64,000 nt of DNA from Bradyrhizobium sp. sBnM-33. Its GTDB lineage: Bacteria; Pseudomonadota; Alphaproteobacteria; Rhizobiales; Xanthobacteraceae. The notes under the pieces are model-generated. The model was not told the origin of the DNA and did no database searches. It saw only the letters and a program-made list of their open reading frames with translations. A program made the position numbers and the translations under genes. How positions within the stretch are numbered: the first letter of the stretch is position 1; each line of letters begins with the position of its first letter. The stretch covers positions 8,288,501 to 8,352,500 of the forward strand of contig NZ_CP136624.1 in the NCBI RefSeq assembly GCF_032917945.1, in the 5' to 3' direction. This document shows positions 43,862 to 51,981 of this stretch, in pieces.

Positions 43862-44647
43862 GTGGATCTTGGGATCAAAGGCCGCCGCGCCATCGTCTGC
43901 GCTTCCAGCAAGGGCCTTGGGCGCGCCTGCGCCATGGCACTGGCCAATGAAGGCGTGCACGTCACGCTGACCGCGCGCGGTGCGGAGGCGCTGAAAAAGA
44001 CCGCCGACGAAATCCGCAAAGCGAGTCCTGACATCACGGTAACCGAGATTGTCGGCGATATCACGACGCCCGCCGGGCGCGAGGCCGTGCTGAAGGCCTG
44101 TCCCGAACCGGACATCCTGATCAACAATGCCGGCGGCCCGCCCCCCGGTGATTTCCGCAACTGGACCCGTGACGACTGGATCAAGGCGATCGACGCCAAC
44201 ATGCTGACGCCGATCGAACTGATCAAGGCGACGGTGGACGGCATGATGGCGCGGAAATTTGGCCGCATCGTCAACATCACCTCGGCTGCAGTGAAGGCGC
44301 CGATCGAGGTGCTGGGTCTCTCCAACGGCGCGCGCGCCGGCCTCACCGGCTTCGTCGCCGGGATCGCGCGCAAGACCGTGATCAACAATGTCACCATCAA
44401 TGCCTTACTGCCCGGCCCCTTTGATACCGACCGCCTGCGCGGGCCGGTCGCGAAGGTCGACGCGGAGAAACGCGGCATCACTGTCGATCAGTTGCTCGCC
44501 GAGCGCGCCAAGCTTAATCCGGCCGGTCGGTTCGGCGACCCCGACGAGTTCGGCTATGCCTGCGCGTTCCTCTGCGGCGCCAAGGCCGGATATATCACCG
44601 GCCAGAACATCCTGCTCGACGGCGGTGCTTTCCCCGGCACTCTCTAG
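43862..44647 (+). CDS. SDR-fold oxidoreductase lacking the catalytic Tyr
   Basis: Rossmann-fold protein of 261 residues, similar to 3-oxoacyl-ACP reductase-like proteins. The cofactor motif is present in a variant form (VCASSKGLGRACA) and NNAGGPPPG and NITSAAVKAP are normal. At the place of YxxxK it reads SNGAR (LGLSNGARAGLTGF), so Tyr becomes Ser and Lys becomes Arg. It may therefore bind a nucleotide without standard catalysis or use different chemistry. GTG 43862 follows a strong GGAGGAG. The stop codon lies within a palindrome. Confidence 0.85.
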   Translation: MDLGIKGRRAIVCASSKGLGRACAMALANEGVHVTLTARGAEALKKTADEIRKASPDITVTEIVGDITTPAGREAVLKACPEPDILINNAGGPPPGDFRNWTRDDWIKAIDANMLTPIELIKATVDGMMARKFGRIVNITSAAVKAPIEVLGLSNGARAGLTGFVAGIARKTVINNVTINALLPGPFDTDRLRGPVAKVDAEKRGITVDQLLAERAKLNPAGRFGDPDEFGYACAFLCGAKAGYITGQNILLDGGAFPGTL

Positions 44648-44720
44648 TGCCGCCGATTTGAAGTTCCCCGTCACTCGCAGCGAGACCGATTGGGAACTTC
44701 AAATCGATAAGCGGCACTAG
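44644..44720. repeat. CTAG-ended inverted repeat A
   Basis: Begins CTAGTGCCGC and ends GCGGCACTAG. Inner arms GATTTGAAGTTCCC and GGGAACTTCAAATC also pair, giving a hairpin of about 77 nt. The SDR stop codon TAG is part of its left end. Confidence 0.88.
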
Positions 44721-44736
44721 AAGAAAAATGAGTCTT

Positions 44737-44811
44737 CTAGCGCCCTCTTGCTTTCCGAAGTTCGCGCAAGAGGGCGCCGCGAAAGCTCACGAACTTCGGA
44801 AAGGGCGCTAG
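44737..44811. repeat. CTAG-ended inverted repeat B
   Basis: Begins CTAGCGCCCT and ends AGGGCGCTAG. Inner arms CTTTCCGAAGTTCG and CGAACTTCGGAAAG pair. Its right end touches the ATG of the next gene, and the AAGGG that would serve as ribosome site lies inside the right arm. Confidence 0.88.
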
Positions 44812-45816
44812 ATGAAAGCGGTCTGGTACGAGCGAACGGGGCCGGCGCAAGAAGTGCTGGCCTATGGCGAGATGCCGACGCCGGTGGCAGGCACGGGCGA
44901 AGTCCGGGTGCGGCTGGAGGCGTCCAGCGTCAATCCGGCCGATGTCGGCCGCCGCGGCGGCGGCTACCGGCCGATGGAATATCCGCGCGTCATTCCCAAC
45001 AGCGACGGCGCCGGCATCGTCGACCAGGTCGGCGACGGCGTCACGCGGCTCAAGATCGGCCAGCGGGTCTGGCTGTTCAACGGCCAGCGCAACGGCCGCG
45101 CGTTCGGCACGGCGGCAGAATATATCGCGCTCGCCGAACATCTGGTGACGCCGCTGCCGGACAACCTGTCATTTGCCGAAGGCGCCACCCTCGGCATTCC
45201 CGGCATGACGGCGTGGTGCTGCCTCTATTGCGACGGGCCGATCGTGGGGCAGACCGTGCTCGTCACCGGCGGCGCAGGTGCGGTCGGGCACTATGCCGTG
45301 CAGCTTGCCAAATGGGGTGGTGCCAAGGTGATCGCGACCGTCAGTTCGGCAGCCAAGGCCGAGCAGGCACGCCTCGCCGGCGCCGATCTCGTCGTCAACT
45401 ACAAGGCGGATGACGTGGTTGCCAAGGCGATGGCCTTTACCGGGCAGCGCGGCGTCGACCGCGTCGTCGACGTCGATTTCGGCGGCAATATCGAGACCAC
45501 GCTGAAGCTGATGGGTACCAATTCGACGATTGCGGTCTACGCCACCAACGGCAACCGCACGCCGGTCGTACCAATGCGTGAGTTGATGGAGAAATGCATC
45601 GCGGTCCGCACGCTCGTGCTGTTTGCGCTGCCGCCGCCGCTACTGGCGGCGGCGCAAGCCGACATCACGAAATGGCTGACGGCAGGCGCGCGGATCCATA
45701 ACGTCGCCGCGCAGTTTGCACTATCCGACACGGCGCAAGCGCATCTGGCGGTGGAGAAAGGCGACAAGCTGGGCACGGTCATCGTGGATTGCGCTCGTCT
45801 TCTTCCCGCTGGCTGA
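44812..45816 (+). CDS. NADPH:quinone reductase-like, zinc-independent MDR family
   Basis: Medium-chain reductase of 334 residues. GroES-like N-terminus (VRLEASSVNPADVGRRGG, SDGAGIVDQVGDGV) and a cofactor domain with VLVTGGAGAVGHYAVQLA. Cys/His ligands of zinc alcohol dehydrogenases are missing, matching quinone-reductase-type MDR proteins that reduce enones or quinones with NADPH. The translation start is embedded at the end of inverted repeat B, which may limit its expression when folded. It overlaps the convergent DUF3775 gene by 38 bp. Confidence 0.9.
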   Translation: MKAVWYERTGPAQEVLAYGEMPTPVAGTGEVRVRLEASSVNPADVGRRGGGYRPMEYPRVIPNSDGAGIVDQVGDGVTRLKIGQRVWLFNGQRNGRAFGTAAEYIALAEHLVTPLPDNLSFAEGATLGIPGMTAWCCLYCDGPIVGQTVLVTGGAGAVGHYAVQLAKWGGAKVIATVSSAAKAEQARLAGADLVVNYKADDVVAKAMAFTGQRGVDRVVDVDFGGNIETTLKLMGTNSTIAVYATNGNRTPVVPMRELMEKCIAVRTLVLFALPPPLLAAAQADITKWLTAGARIHNVAAQFALSDTAQAHLAVEKGDKLGTVIVDCARLLPAG

Positions 45817-46234
45817 CGCTAGAAGAATCGGCCGTCGTTCGCTCCTCGTTCCAGGTAAGGCCGAACTCGTCGAGCCCCTGCGCCAGCAAATCTCCAAGCA
45901 TCGGCTCGCCGAGAAGATAGCGCGCGGTGTCGCGGTCTCGCTGGTCGGCCGCTTCCGCACGTAGATCCTCCCATTCCTCAATGGTGGCGTCGCCGCGCCC
46001 CAATCGCATCAGGGCGACGAGATCGACCCTCTCGTCCTCGGAAAGCGAGTTGATGAGGCCGGTGATCTCGCGAACGACCGGATCTTCCCCGTTGTCCTGC
46101 AGCACGTCGATCATGTCGTCATCGCCCGCGTTCGACCCGGAATCCGGATCGGACACCCCTTCCTTGACGTCGAATTGCCGGGCTTTCTCGATCAGAAAGC
46201 CGACTTTCTCGGGCGAAATCGTGAGTTCTGGCAT
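45779..46234 (-). CDS. DUF3775-domain protein
   Basis: Acidic protein of 151 residues beginning MPELTISPEKVGFLIEKARQ, with an ITGLINSLSEDERVDLVALM block typical of DUF3775. The C-terminal 20 residues are polar and disordered. AGGAA lies 8 nt before ATG 46234; a much longer in-frame version up to 46963 would be antisense to the hydrolase gene and is rejected. The function of the family is unknown. It is convergent with the quinone reductase. Confidence 0.8.
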   Translation of the reverse strand: MPELTISPEKVGFLIEKARQFDVKEGVSDPDSGSNAGDDDMIDVLQDNGEDPVVREITGLINSLSEDERVDLVALMRLGRGDATIEEWEDLRAEAADQRDRDTARYLLGEPMLGDLLAQGLDEFGLTWNEERTTADSSSVSQREEDERNPR

Positions 46235-46351
46235 CGCATGTTCCTCATACGGGCTATGCGATAACGCCGAACGCCGTCGGATGATCCATTGCGCCGGAAG
46301 GTGGAAGGCCGCATCCTTGCCTGAACAACCAGAAACGAGAGGACGCGCCGT

Positions 46352-47200
46352 ATGCATTGGGACGTGGGCAGGGTCAGGATCACGAGGGTGGTCGAAATGG
46401 AGACTGTCGGCAGCACCCGTTTCATCCTTCCGCTCGCGACCAACGAGGAAATCCAGAAGCTGCCTTGGCTGATCCCGCAATTTGCGACCGAGGAAGGCCG
46501 GCTGAAAATGTCGATCCATTCGTTCCTGCTCGAGACTCCCTCGCGCCGGATCATCGTCGACACCGGCCTCGGCAACGACAAGCAGGGCCGCAATGTGCCG
46601 ACCTGGAACAACCGAAAGCATCCGTTTCTCGACATGCTCACAGCGGCGGGCTTCCCGTCCGACAGTATCGATACTGTGCTGTGCACGCACCTGCATGTTG
46701 ATCATGTCGGATGGAACACGAAACTCATCGACGGCAAATGGGTGCCGACCTTCGCCAATGCCCGATATGTGTTCGGCAGAGGCGAATACGAGCACTGGCG
46801 CGACCACAGCGATGCGCCGGACAAAGTCGCGGTGTTCAGCGATTCCGTGAAGCCGATCGCAGACGCCGGCAAGTCCGAGCTCGTCGCCAGCGATGCCAGA
46901 TTGACGGATGAAATCACGCTGATCCCGACCCCCGGCCACAGTCCCGGGCATATCAGCGTCCATATCAAGTCAGACGGCGAGGAAGCCCTCCTGACGGGGG
47001 ACGTCGCGCATCATCCTTGCCAGATGGCCCATCTCGACTGGTCCTCGACCGCCGATTCCGATCCCCGGCAGTCGGCCGAAACCCGACGCGAACTGCTTTC
47101 GCGCTTCGCCGACACGCCCACACTGGTGATTGGCGGGCACTTCAGTGCCGGTCACATCAAGCGCGACGGCGACGCTTTCAGGTTCGTGGCGGTGGGGTGA
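46352..47200 (+). CDS. MBL-fold metallo-hydrolase (first paralogue)
   Basis: Metallo-beta-lactamase-fold hydrolase of 282 residues. The metal motif is complete: CTHLHVDHVGWN (HxHxDH), PTPGHSPGHIS with the third His, LTGDVAHH with the bridging Asp, and GGHFSAGH near the C-terminus. No signal peptide. It closely resembles the protein at 50309 (identical CTHLH-VDHVGWNT and similar VPTF-ARYVF blocks). This branch includes lactonase-like and other small-ester hydrolases; the substrate is open. Confidence 0.88.
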   Translation: MHWDVGRVRITRVVEMETVGSTRFILPLATNEEIQKLPWLIPQFATEEGRLKMSIHSFLLETPSRRIIVDTGLGNDKQGRNVPTWNNRKHPFLDMLTAAGFPSDSIDTVLCTHLHVDHVGWNTKLIDGKWVPTFANARYVFGRGEYEHWRDHSDAPDKVAVFSDSVKPIADAGKSELVASDARLTDEITLIPTPGHSPGHISVHIKSDGEEALLTGDVAHHPCQMAHLDWSSTADSDPRQSAETRRELLSRFADTPTLVIGGHFSAGHIKRDGDAFRFVAVG

Positions 47201-47216
47201 CAGGAGCGCCCTCTCT

Positions 47217-47337
47217 CCCTCATGGTGAGGAGGCGCACTTGCGCCGTCTCCGGACGATGCTTCGCATCGCCGGGAGAACCATGAGGCCCGCGGCCCATTC
47301 GTCGAGACGGCCGCGATGTGGCCTCCTCGGATGAGGG
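47217..47337. repeat. Dispersed palindromic repeat, CCCTCATGGTGAGGAG family
   Basis: Starts CCCTCATGGTGAGGAGGC and ends GGCCTCCTCGGATGAGGG, which is an imperfect complement, with internal GATGCTTCGCATC. It fills the gap before the FAH-family gene and matches another recurrent Bradyrhizobium intergenic type. Confidence 0.7.
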
Positions 47338-47458
47338 GGTGGTATGTGGCGAGCAACCCCAGTCCGCAGTTGAATTTCCTGCGCCGCTGTTCCAAGAAGC
47401 GTCTGAAGTTTGCGGAAATCCCCGAAATCCTCAAGAAAACCCCGCAGGGAGCGATAAA

Positions 47459-48301
47459 ATGAAGCTTGTTCGTTACGGCGCCAAGGGTGCGGAAAAGCCC
47501 GGCCTGATCGATAAATCCGGCCAGTTGCGCGATCTTTCCGCCCACGTCAGGGATCTCGACGGAGACGCCTATGCGCCGGCCTCGCTGGACAAGCTGGCGG
47601 CGCTGGATACCTCCAAGCTTCCCGCCGTCGACGGCAAGCAGCGCCTCGGCGCGCCGGTCACCGGCATCTCGAAATTCGTCGCGATTGGCCTGAATTACAG
47701 CGACCATGCCAAGGAGACGGGATCGCCGATTCCAACGGAGCCGATCTTCTTCCTGAAGGCCAACACCGCGCTCTCTGGCCCGAACGATGCGGTCGAGAAG
47801 CCGCGCGGCTCGACCAAGCTCGACTGGGAAGTCGAAATCGCGGCCATCATCGGCACCCGCGCCAAATATGTCTCGGAGGCCGATGCGCTCAATCACGTCG
47901 CGGGCTACTGCGTCTGCAACGATGTCTCCGAGCGCAACTTCCAGATCGAGCGGCTCGGTCAGTGGACCAAAGGCAAATCGCACGACACGTTCGGCCCCCT
48001 TGGCCCGTGGCTGGTCACCAAGGACGAAATCCCCGACGTGCAGAAGCTGTCGATGTGGCTCGACGTCAACGGCAAGCGCTGCCAGACCGGATCGACCTCG
48101 ACCATGATCTTCTCGATGGCGAAGTGCATTTCCTATGTCTCGCAGTTCATGACGCTGTTGCCCGGCGATATCGTCACCACCGGCACCCCGCCCGGCGTCG
48201 GCCTCGGCATGAAGCCGCCGACCTTCCTCAACGTCGGCGACGTCGTCACACTCGGCATCGAAGGGCTCGGCGAGCAGCGCCAGGAAATCGTCGCGGCGTG
48301 A
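47459..48301 (+). CDS. Fumarylacetoacetate hydrolase family protein
   Basis: Metal-dependent hydrolase/isomerase/decarboxylase of 280 residues, starting MKLVRYGAKGAEKPGLID. Core blocks are AIGLNYSDHAKE, PIFFLKANTALSGPND, STKLDWEVEIAAIIG with acidic metal ligands, and CVCNDVSERNFQ. TGTPPGVGLGMKPP is the C-terminal signature. AGGGAG is 8 nt from ATG 47459. Members cleave acylpyruvates or act in aromatic meta-cleavage routes; the exact substrate is not evident. It stands between a hydrolase and a GST gene on one strand. Confidence 0.91.
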   Translation: MKLVRYGAKGAEKPGLIDKSGQLRDLSAHVRDLDGDAYAPASLDKLAALDTSKLPAVDGKQRLGAPVTGISKFVAIGLNYSDHAKETGSPIPTEPIFFLKANTALSGPNDAVEKPRGSTKLDWEVEIAAIIGTRAKYVSEADALNHVAGYCVCNDVSERNFQIERLGQWTKGKSHDTFGPLGPWLVTKDEIPDVQKLSMWLDVNGKRCQTGSTSTMIFSMAKCISYVSQFMTLLPGDIVTTGTPPGVGLGMKPPTFLNVGDVVTLGIEGLGEQRQEIVAA

Positions 48302-48321
48302 GCCGGCGCACATACTCACCG

Positions 48322-48411
48322 CCGTCATTGCGAGGAGCGATAGCGACGAAGCAATCCACCTTTCCACACGTTCGGAGACAATGGATTGCTTCGCTTCGCT
48401 CGCAATGACGG
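48322..48411. repeat. Dispersed palindromic repeat, CGTCATTGCGAG family (copy 2)
   Basis: Same unit as 43608-43729 but shorter: CCGTCATTGCGAGGAGCG and CTCGCAATGACGG at the ends, GAAGCAATCCA and TGGATTGCTTC inside. It lies in the gap between the FAH-family and GST genes. Confidence 0.88.
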
Positions 48412-48443
48412 AGGATCCATCTATTGCCTAGAGGCTCCCTTCC

Positions 48444-49058
48444 ATGAAACTCACCTTCTCTCCCGCCTCGCCGTTCGCCCGAAAAGTCCGCATCGCCGCG
48501 ATTGAGACCGGCCTGATCGACCGAATCGAATTCACTCCGGCCACCGTCGCGCCGGGTCAGCCGAACGAGGAATATTCGAAGATCACGCCGCTGAAGAAAT
48601 TGCCGGTGCTGATCCTCGACAATGGCGACGTCATTCTCGATTCCTACGTCATCGTCGAATATCTCGACGAGCTCGCCGGCGGCGGAAAGCTGATCCCAAC
48701 ATCTGGCCCCGAGCGGTGGAAGGTGAAGAGCGACCATTCCCTGCTGCAGGGCATGCTCGATTCCATGCTGCTGTGCCGGTACGAAAAGATGGTGCGTCCG
48801 GAAGGGCTGCGCTGGGACGCTTGGCATGACGACCATTGGAATCGCGCGTGGGCCGGCATGGCGCGGTTCGAGAACAAGTCCGACGTGCTGTCCGGTCCGT
48901 TCAACATTGCGCAGATCGGCCTGGTTTGCGTGCTCGGCTATGCGGACTTCCGCTTTGCCGATTGCGGCTGGCGCAAGGCCTATCCGAAGTTAGACGCCTT
49001 CCATCAGAAGATGATGGAGCGGCCGTCGGTGAAAATCTCGGCGCCGCCGCCGGCGTAA
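48444..49058 (+). CDS. Glutathione S-transferase family protein
   Basis: Protein of 204 residues with an N-terminal thioredoxin-fold domain (LTFSPASPFARKVRIAAIE, then KKLPVLILDNGDVILDSYVI with the cis-Pro and the Asp-Ser of the glutathione site) and an all-helical C-terminal domain. Ser residues at positions 6 and 9 are candidate catalytic residues, as in beta/zeta-like bacterial GSTs. The conjugated substrate is unknown. Presence next to an FAH-family protein resembles zeta-class maleylacetoacetate isomerase pairs, but the motif set is not that of MaiA. Confidence 0.87.
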   Translation: MKLTFSPASPFARKVRIAAIETGLIDRIEFTPATVAPGQPNEEYSKITPLKKLPVLILDNGDVILDSYVIVEYLDELAGGGKLIPTSGPERWKVKSDHSLLQGMLDSMLLCRYEKMVRPEGLRWDAWHDDHWNRAWAGMARFENKSDVLSGPFNIAQIGLVCVLGYADFRFADCGWRKAYPKLDAFHQKMMERPSVKISAPPPA

Positions 49059-49079
49059 CCAACCAATGGAGACGGCAGC

Positions 49080-50279
49080 ATGACCGAGGCGAGCAAGAAA
49101 CTGCGGCGCCTCGGCTTGGCCGCCGTATTCGTGCTGGCGGCATCCGGCGCAGCCGCACAGCTACAAGAATTCTCCACCGGCCAGCGCAATCTCGCCTGCG
49201 GCAGCCCGGCCGCGACTGGTGATGGTTGGCCTATCGCCACACCGGAAAGTGTCGGCCTCGATGGCCCGCGTCTGTGCGGGATCGCCGTGCGGCTCGTGGC
49301 TACCAATGCCAACGTTCATGCTGTGGTGATCGTCCGGCACGGCAAGCTGGTGTTCGAGCAGTATTTCCCTGGCTATGACGAGCCGTGGGGATTGGGCGGC
49401 GGGCAGCATGATTTCGATTCGGCCACCAAGCACGACATGCGGTCGGTTTCGAAAAGCGTCATCTCGCTACTCGTGGGAATCGCGATCGATCGCGAGCTAA
49501 TCAAGAGCGTCGACGAGCCGGTCGTCAAATTCTTCCCGGATTATTCGGCAGTGAAATCGCCGGGTTGGGACAAGATCACGCTCCGCCATCTGCTCACCAT
49601 GTCGTCGGGTATCAAGTGGGACGAGAACCGCGCCTGGAAGGATCCAGAGAATGACGAGCCGCATCTCGGCAGCGAAGCCGATCCTTATCGCTATGTCCTG
49701 TCGAAGCCGATCGCGGCGCCGCCAGACACAGTGTGGACCTACAATGGCGGCGGAACGGATCTGCTCGGCAATATCATCGAGCGCGTGACGGGCCAATCAC
49801 TGGAAGCTTTCGCCCGCGAGGCGCTGTTCGCGCCGCTGGGTATCTCCGACTGGGAATGGATGAAGTACCGCAACGAGCATGTTGCCTCGGCGGTAGGCCT
49901 TCGGCTTCGGCCGCGCGACGCCGCAAAAATCGGTCAGCTCGTGCTCAACAAAGGCGAATGGGCCGGCCGGCGGATCGTCTCGTCGAAGTGGATTGAGCAA
50001 TCGGTCACACCGCGCTTTCAGGCGGTCGGCTATTTCGGTGGATTGTTCTACTACGGACAGCACTGGTGGATGGGCCGCACGCTATCCGGCGAGAACGACG
50101 TGAAATGGATTGCCGCCATGGGCCTGGGTGGTCAGCGCCTCTTCATCGTCCCCGAGCTTGACCTTGTGGTCATGACCACGTCAGGGCTTTATGGCAGCGG
50201 CCGGCAAGGGCACGCGGCTCTGGACATCCTCGCCAACTTCATCATCCCGCATGTCAGGGACAGGAACGAAGCGCGCTGA
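49080..50279 (+). CDS. Serine hydrolase, class C beta-lactamase/EstB family, exported
   Basis: Penicillin-binding-protein-like serine hydrolase of 399 residues. An N-terminal signal peptide (LRRLGLAAVFVLAASGAAAQ) is followed by the SxxK motif in MRSVSKSVISLL and a Tyr-Asn motif in WTYNGGGTDLLG. The third motif region may be near HWWMGRT. Members act as esterases, D-aminopeptidases or, rarely, beta-lactamases; esterase or amidase is most likely here. It begins 22 bp after the GST gene and is followed 30 bp later by the second MBL hydrolase. Confidence 0.88.
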   Translation: MTEASKKLRRLGLAAVFVLAASGAAAQLQEFSTGQRNLACGSPAATGDGWPIATPESVGLDGPRLCGIAVRLVATNANVHAVVIVRHGKLVFEQYFPGYDEPWGLGGGQHDFDSATKHDMRSVSKSVISLLVGIAIDRELIKSVDEPVVKFFPDYSAVKSPGWDKITLRHLLTMSSGIKWDENRAWKDPENDEPHLGSEADPYRYVLSKPIAAPPDTVWTYNGGGTDLLGNIIERVTGQSLEAFAREALFAPLGISDWEWMKYRNEHVASAVGLRLRPRDAAKIGQLVLNKGEWAGRRIVSSKWIEQSVTPRFQAVGYFGGLFYYGQHWWMGRTLSGENDVKWIAAMGLGGQRLFIVPELDLVVMTTSGLYGSGRQGHAALDILANFIIPHVRDRNEAR

Positions 50280-50308
50280 TCCAGCCAAGACGAAAAGCAG
50301 GAGCAACC

Positions 50309-51178
50309 ATGGGCCTGAAACTCTCCGTTGGCGATCTCGCCATTCACCGCATCATCGAGCAGGAAACCACCTTCCTGCCGGCTTTGGAGATGCTGCCGGG
50401 ACTGACGCCGGAGGTCCTGGCGGAGCATCGCCCCTGGATGCGGAGGAGCGGCGCGCTCGACGACAGAGACGTGCTGATCCTGTGCTTCCAGTCCTATGTA
50501 GTGAAGACGCCGCACCACACCATCCTGATCGATAGCTGCATCGGCAACGACAAGCCGCGGCCGCAGCGTCCGAAATGGAACATGAAGACCGACGACACCT
50601 ATATGCACGGTCTCGCCGCGGCCGGGTTCTCCGTCGAAGACATCGACTACGTCATGTGCACGCATCTGCATGTCGATCATGTCGGCTGGAACACGCGGCT
50701 CGATAACGGCCGCTGGGTGCCGACCTTCCCCAAGGCGCGCTACGTATTCGACAAGATCGAATTCGACTACTGGACCGAGACGCACGCCAAGACGCCGGTG
50801 CCGCCATTTGGCGACAGCGTGCTGCCAGTCGTCGAGGCGAAACAAGCCGAAATCGTCCGCAGCGATTTTGCGATCGGCGATCACACCCGCATCCTGCCGA
50901 CGCCGGGCCATACGCCCGGCCATGTCGCCTTCACCTTCGGCCGCGGCAAGGATGACGCGGTATTCTCGGGCGACCTGATGCATTCGCCGCTGCAGACGCG
51001 CTATCCGGAACTATCCGTCAAGTTCGACGTCGACCAGGCGCAGGCCGCGGCGACGCGGCGCAGTTTCCTGGAACGCTACTGTGACACCGATACGCTGTGC
51101 TGTACCGCGCATTTCCCGTCGCCCTCGGTCGGGAAGATCCGACGCGCTGGCAACGGATTTACCTGCGAGGCGATATGA
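50309..51178 (+). CDS. MBL-fold metallo-hydrolase (second paralogue)
   Basis: A 289-residue metallo-hydrolase with CTHLHVDHVGWN, PTPGHTPGHVAF, FSGDLMHSP and a C-terminal TAHFPSPSVG region. It is a clear paralogue of the 46352 protein. The coding end overlaps the enoyl-CoA hydratase start (ATGA at 51175-51178), so it may open an acyl-thioester, lactone or ester for further catabolism. That is inference from the operon. Confidence 0.89.
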   Translation: MGLKLSVGDLAIHRIIEQETTFLPALEMLPGLTPEVLAEHRPWMRRSGALDDRDVLILCFQSYVVKTPHHTILIDSCIGNDKPRPQRPKWNMKTDDTYMHGLAAAGFSVEDIDYVMCTHLHVDHVGWNTRLDNGRWVPTFPKARYVFDKIEFDYWTETHAKTPVPPFGDSVLPVVEAKQAEIVRSDFAIGDHTRILPTPGHTPGHVAFTFGRGKDDAVFSGDLMHSPLQTRYPELSVKFDVDQAQAAATRRSFLERYCDTDTLCCTAHFPSPSVGKIRRAGNGFTCEAI

Positions 51179-51978
51179 GCTCGAATCCATCCGACTTCGA
51201 GACGCTGTCGATCGAACCGGTCGGCGAGCACGTGACCATCGTCCGGCTCAATCGGCCGAGCGCATCGAACGCGCTCAACACGCAGATGGGGCGCGATCTC
51301 GTGCGCTATTTCGAAGACATCGCGCTCGATCCGAAGAGCCTCCGCTGCATCGTCCTGACCGGCGCCGGTGACAAGGCGTTCTGCGCCGGCGGCGACCTGA
51401 AAGAGCGGCGCGGCATGACCGACGAGGCGTGGACGCGCCAGCACGTCGTGTTCGAACGCATGGTGCGGGCGCTGATCGACTGCCCGGTCCCGATCATCGG
51501 CGCCGTCAACGGCGCGGCCTATGGCGGTGGTTGCGAGATCGCGGGCTGTTGCGATTTTCTCTACGCCGCGGAAACTGCGCGTTTTGCGCTCACCGAAGTG
51601 ACGCTCGGCATCATGCCGGGCGGCGGCGGCACGCAGACCCTGCCGCGCGTCGTCGGCGAGCGCCGTGCCAAGGAGCTGATCCTGACCGGCAAGCCGTTTA
51701 CTTCGGCGGAAGCACGTGAATGGGGTTTTGTGAACGAAGTCTTCCCGCTCGCCGAATTACTGCCGGCGGCACTGGCGACCGCATCAAAGATCGCCCGCAA
51801 CGCGCCGATCTCGGTCCGACAGGCAAAGCTCTCGATCCATCGCGGCCTGCAATTGTCCCTGCGGGACGGCCTCGCACTCGAGATCGAGGCCTATAACCGC
51901 ATGGTGCCGACGGAAGATCGCCGCGAGGGCGTGCTGGCCTTTAACGAGAAGCGCACGCCCAATTTCAAGGGCCGGTGA
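51175..51978 (+). CDS. Enoyl-CoA hydratase/isomerase family protein
   Basis: Crotonase-fold enzyme of 267 residues. Oxyanion-hole blocks are DKAFCAGGDLKERRG and NGAAYGGGCEIAGCCDF. The second catalytic Glu position falls in FALTEVTLGIMPGGGGTQTL, as in true hydratases. It is translationally coupled to the MBL hydrolase upstream and converges on the Ogt gene 3 bp after its stop. Confidence 0.92.
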   Translation: MSSNPSDFETLSIEPVGEHVTIVRLNRPSASNALNTQMGRDLVRYFEDIALDPKSLRCIVLTGAGDKAFCAGGDLKERRGMTDEAWTRQHVVFERMVRALIDCPVPIIGAVNGAAYGGGCEIAGCCDFLYAAETARFALTEVTLGIMPGGGGTQTLPRVVGERRAKELILTGKPFTSAEAREWGFVNEVFPLAELLPAALATASKIARNAPISVRQAKLSIHRGLQLSLRDGLALEIEAYNRMVPTEDRREGVLAFNEKRTPNFKGR

Positions 51979-51981
51979 AGC

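Noticed and set aside
45779..46963. A long version of the DUF3775 protein with 243 extra N-terminal residues
   Set aside because: The extension is antisense to the MBL hydrolase; the family starts at MPELTISPEK with its own ribosome site.
43608..48411. Possible CRISPR array from recurring CGTCATTGCGAG units
   Set aside because: Only two units 4.6 kb apart, each a self-complementary hairpin without spacers or cas genes.
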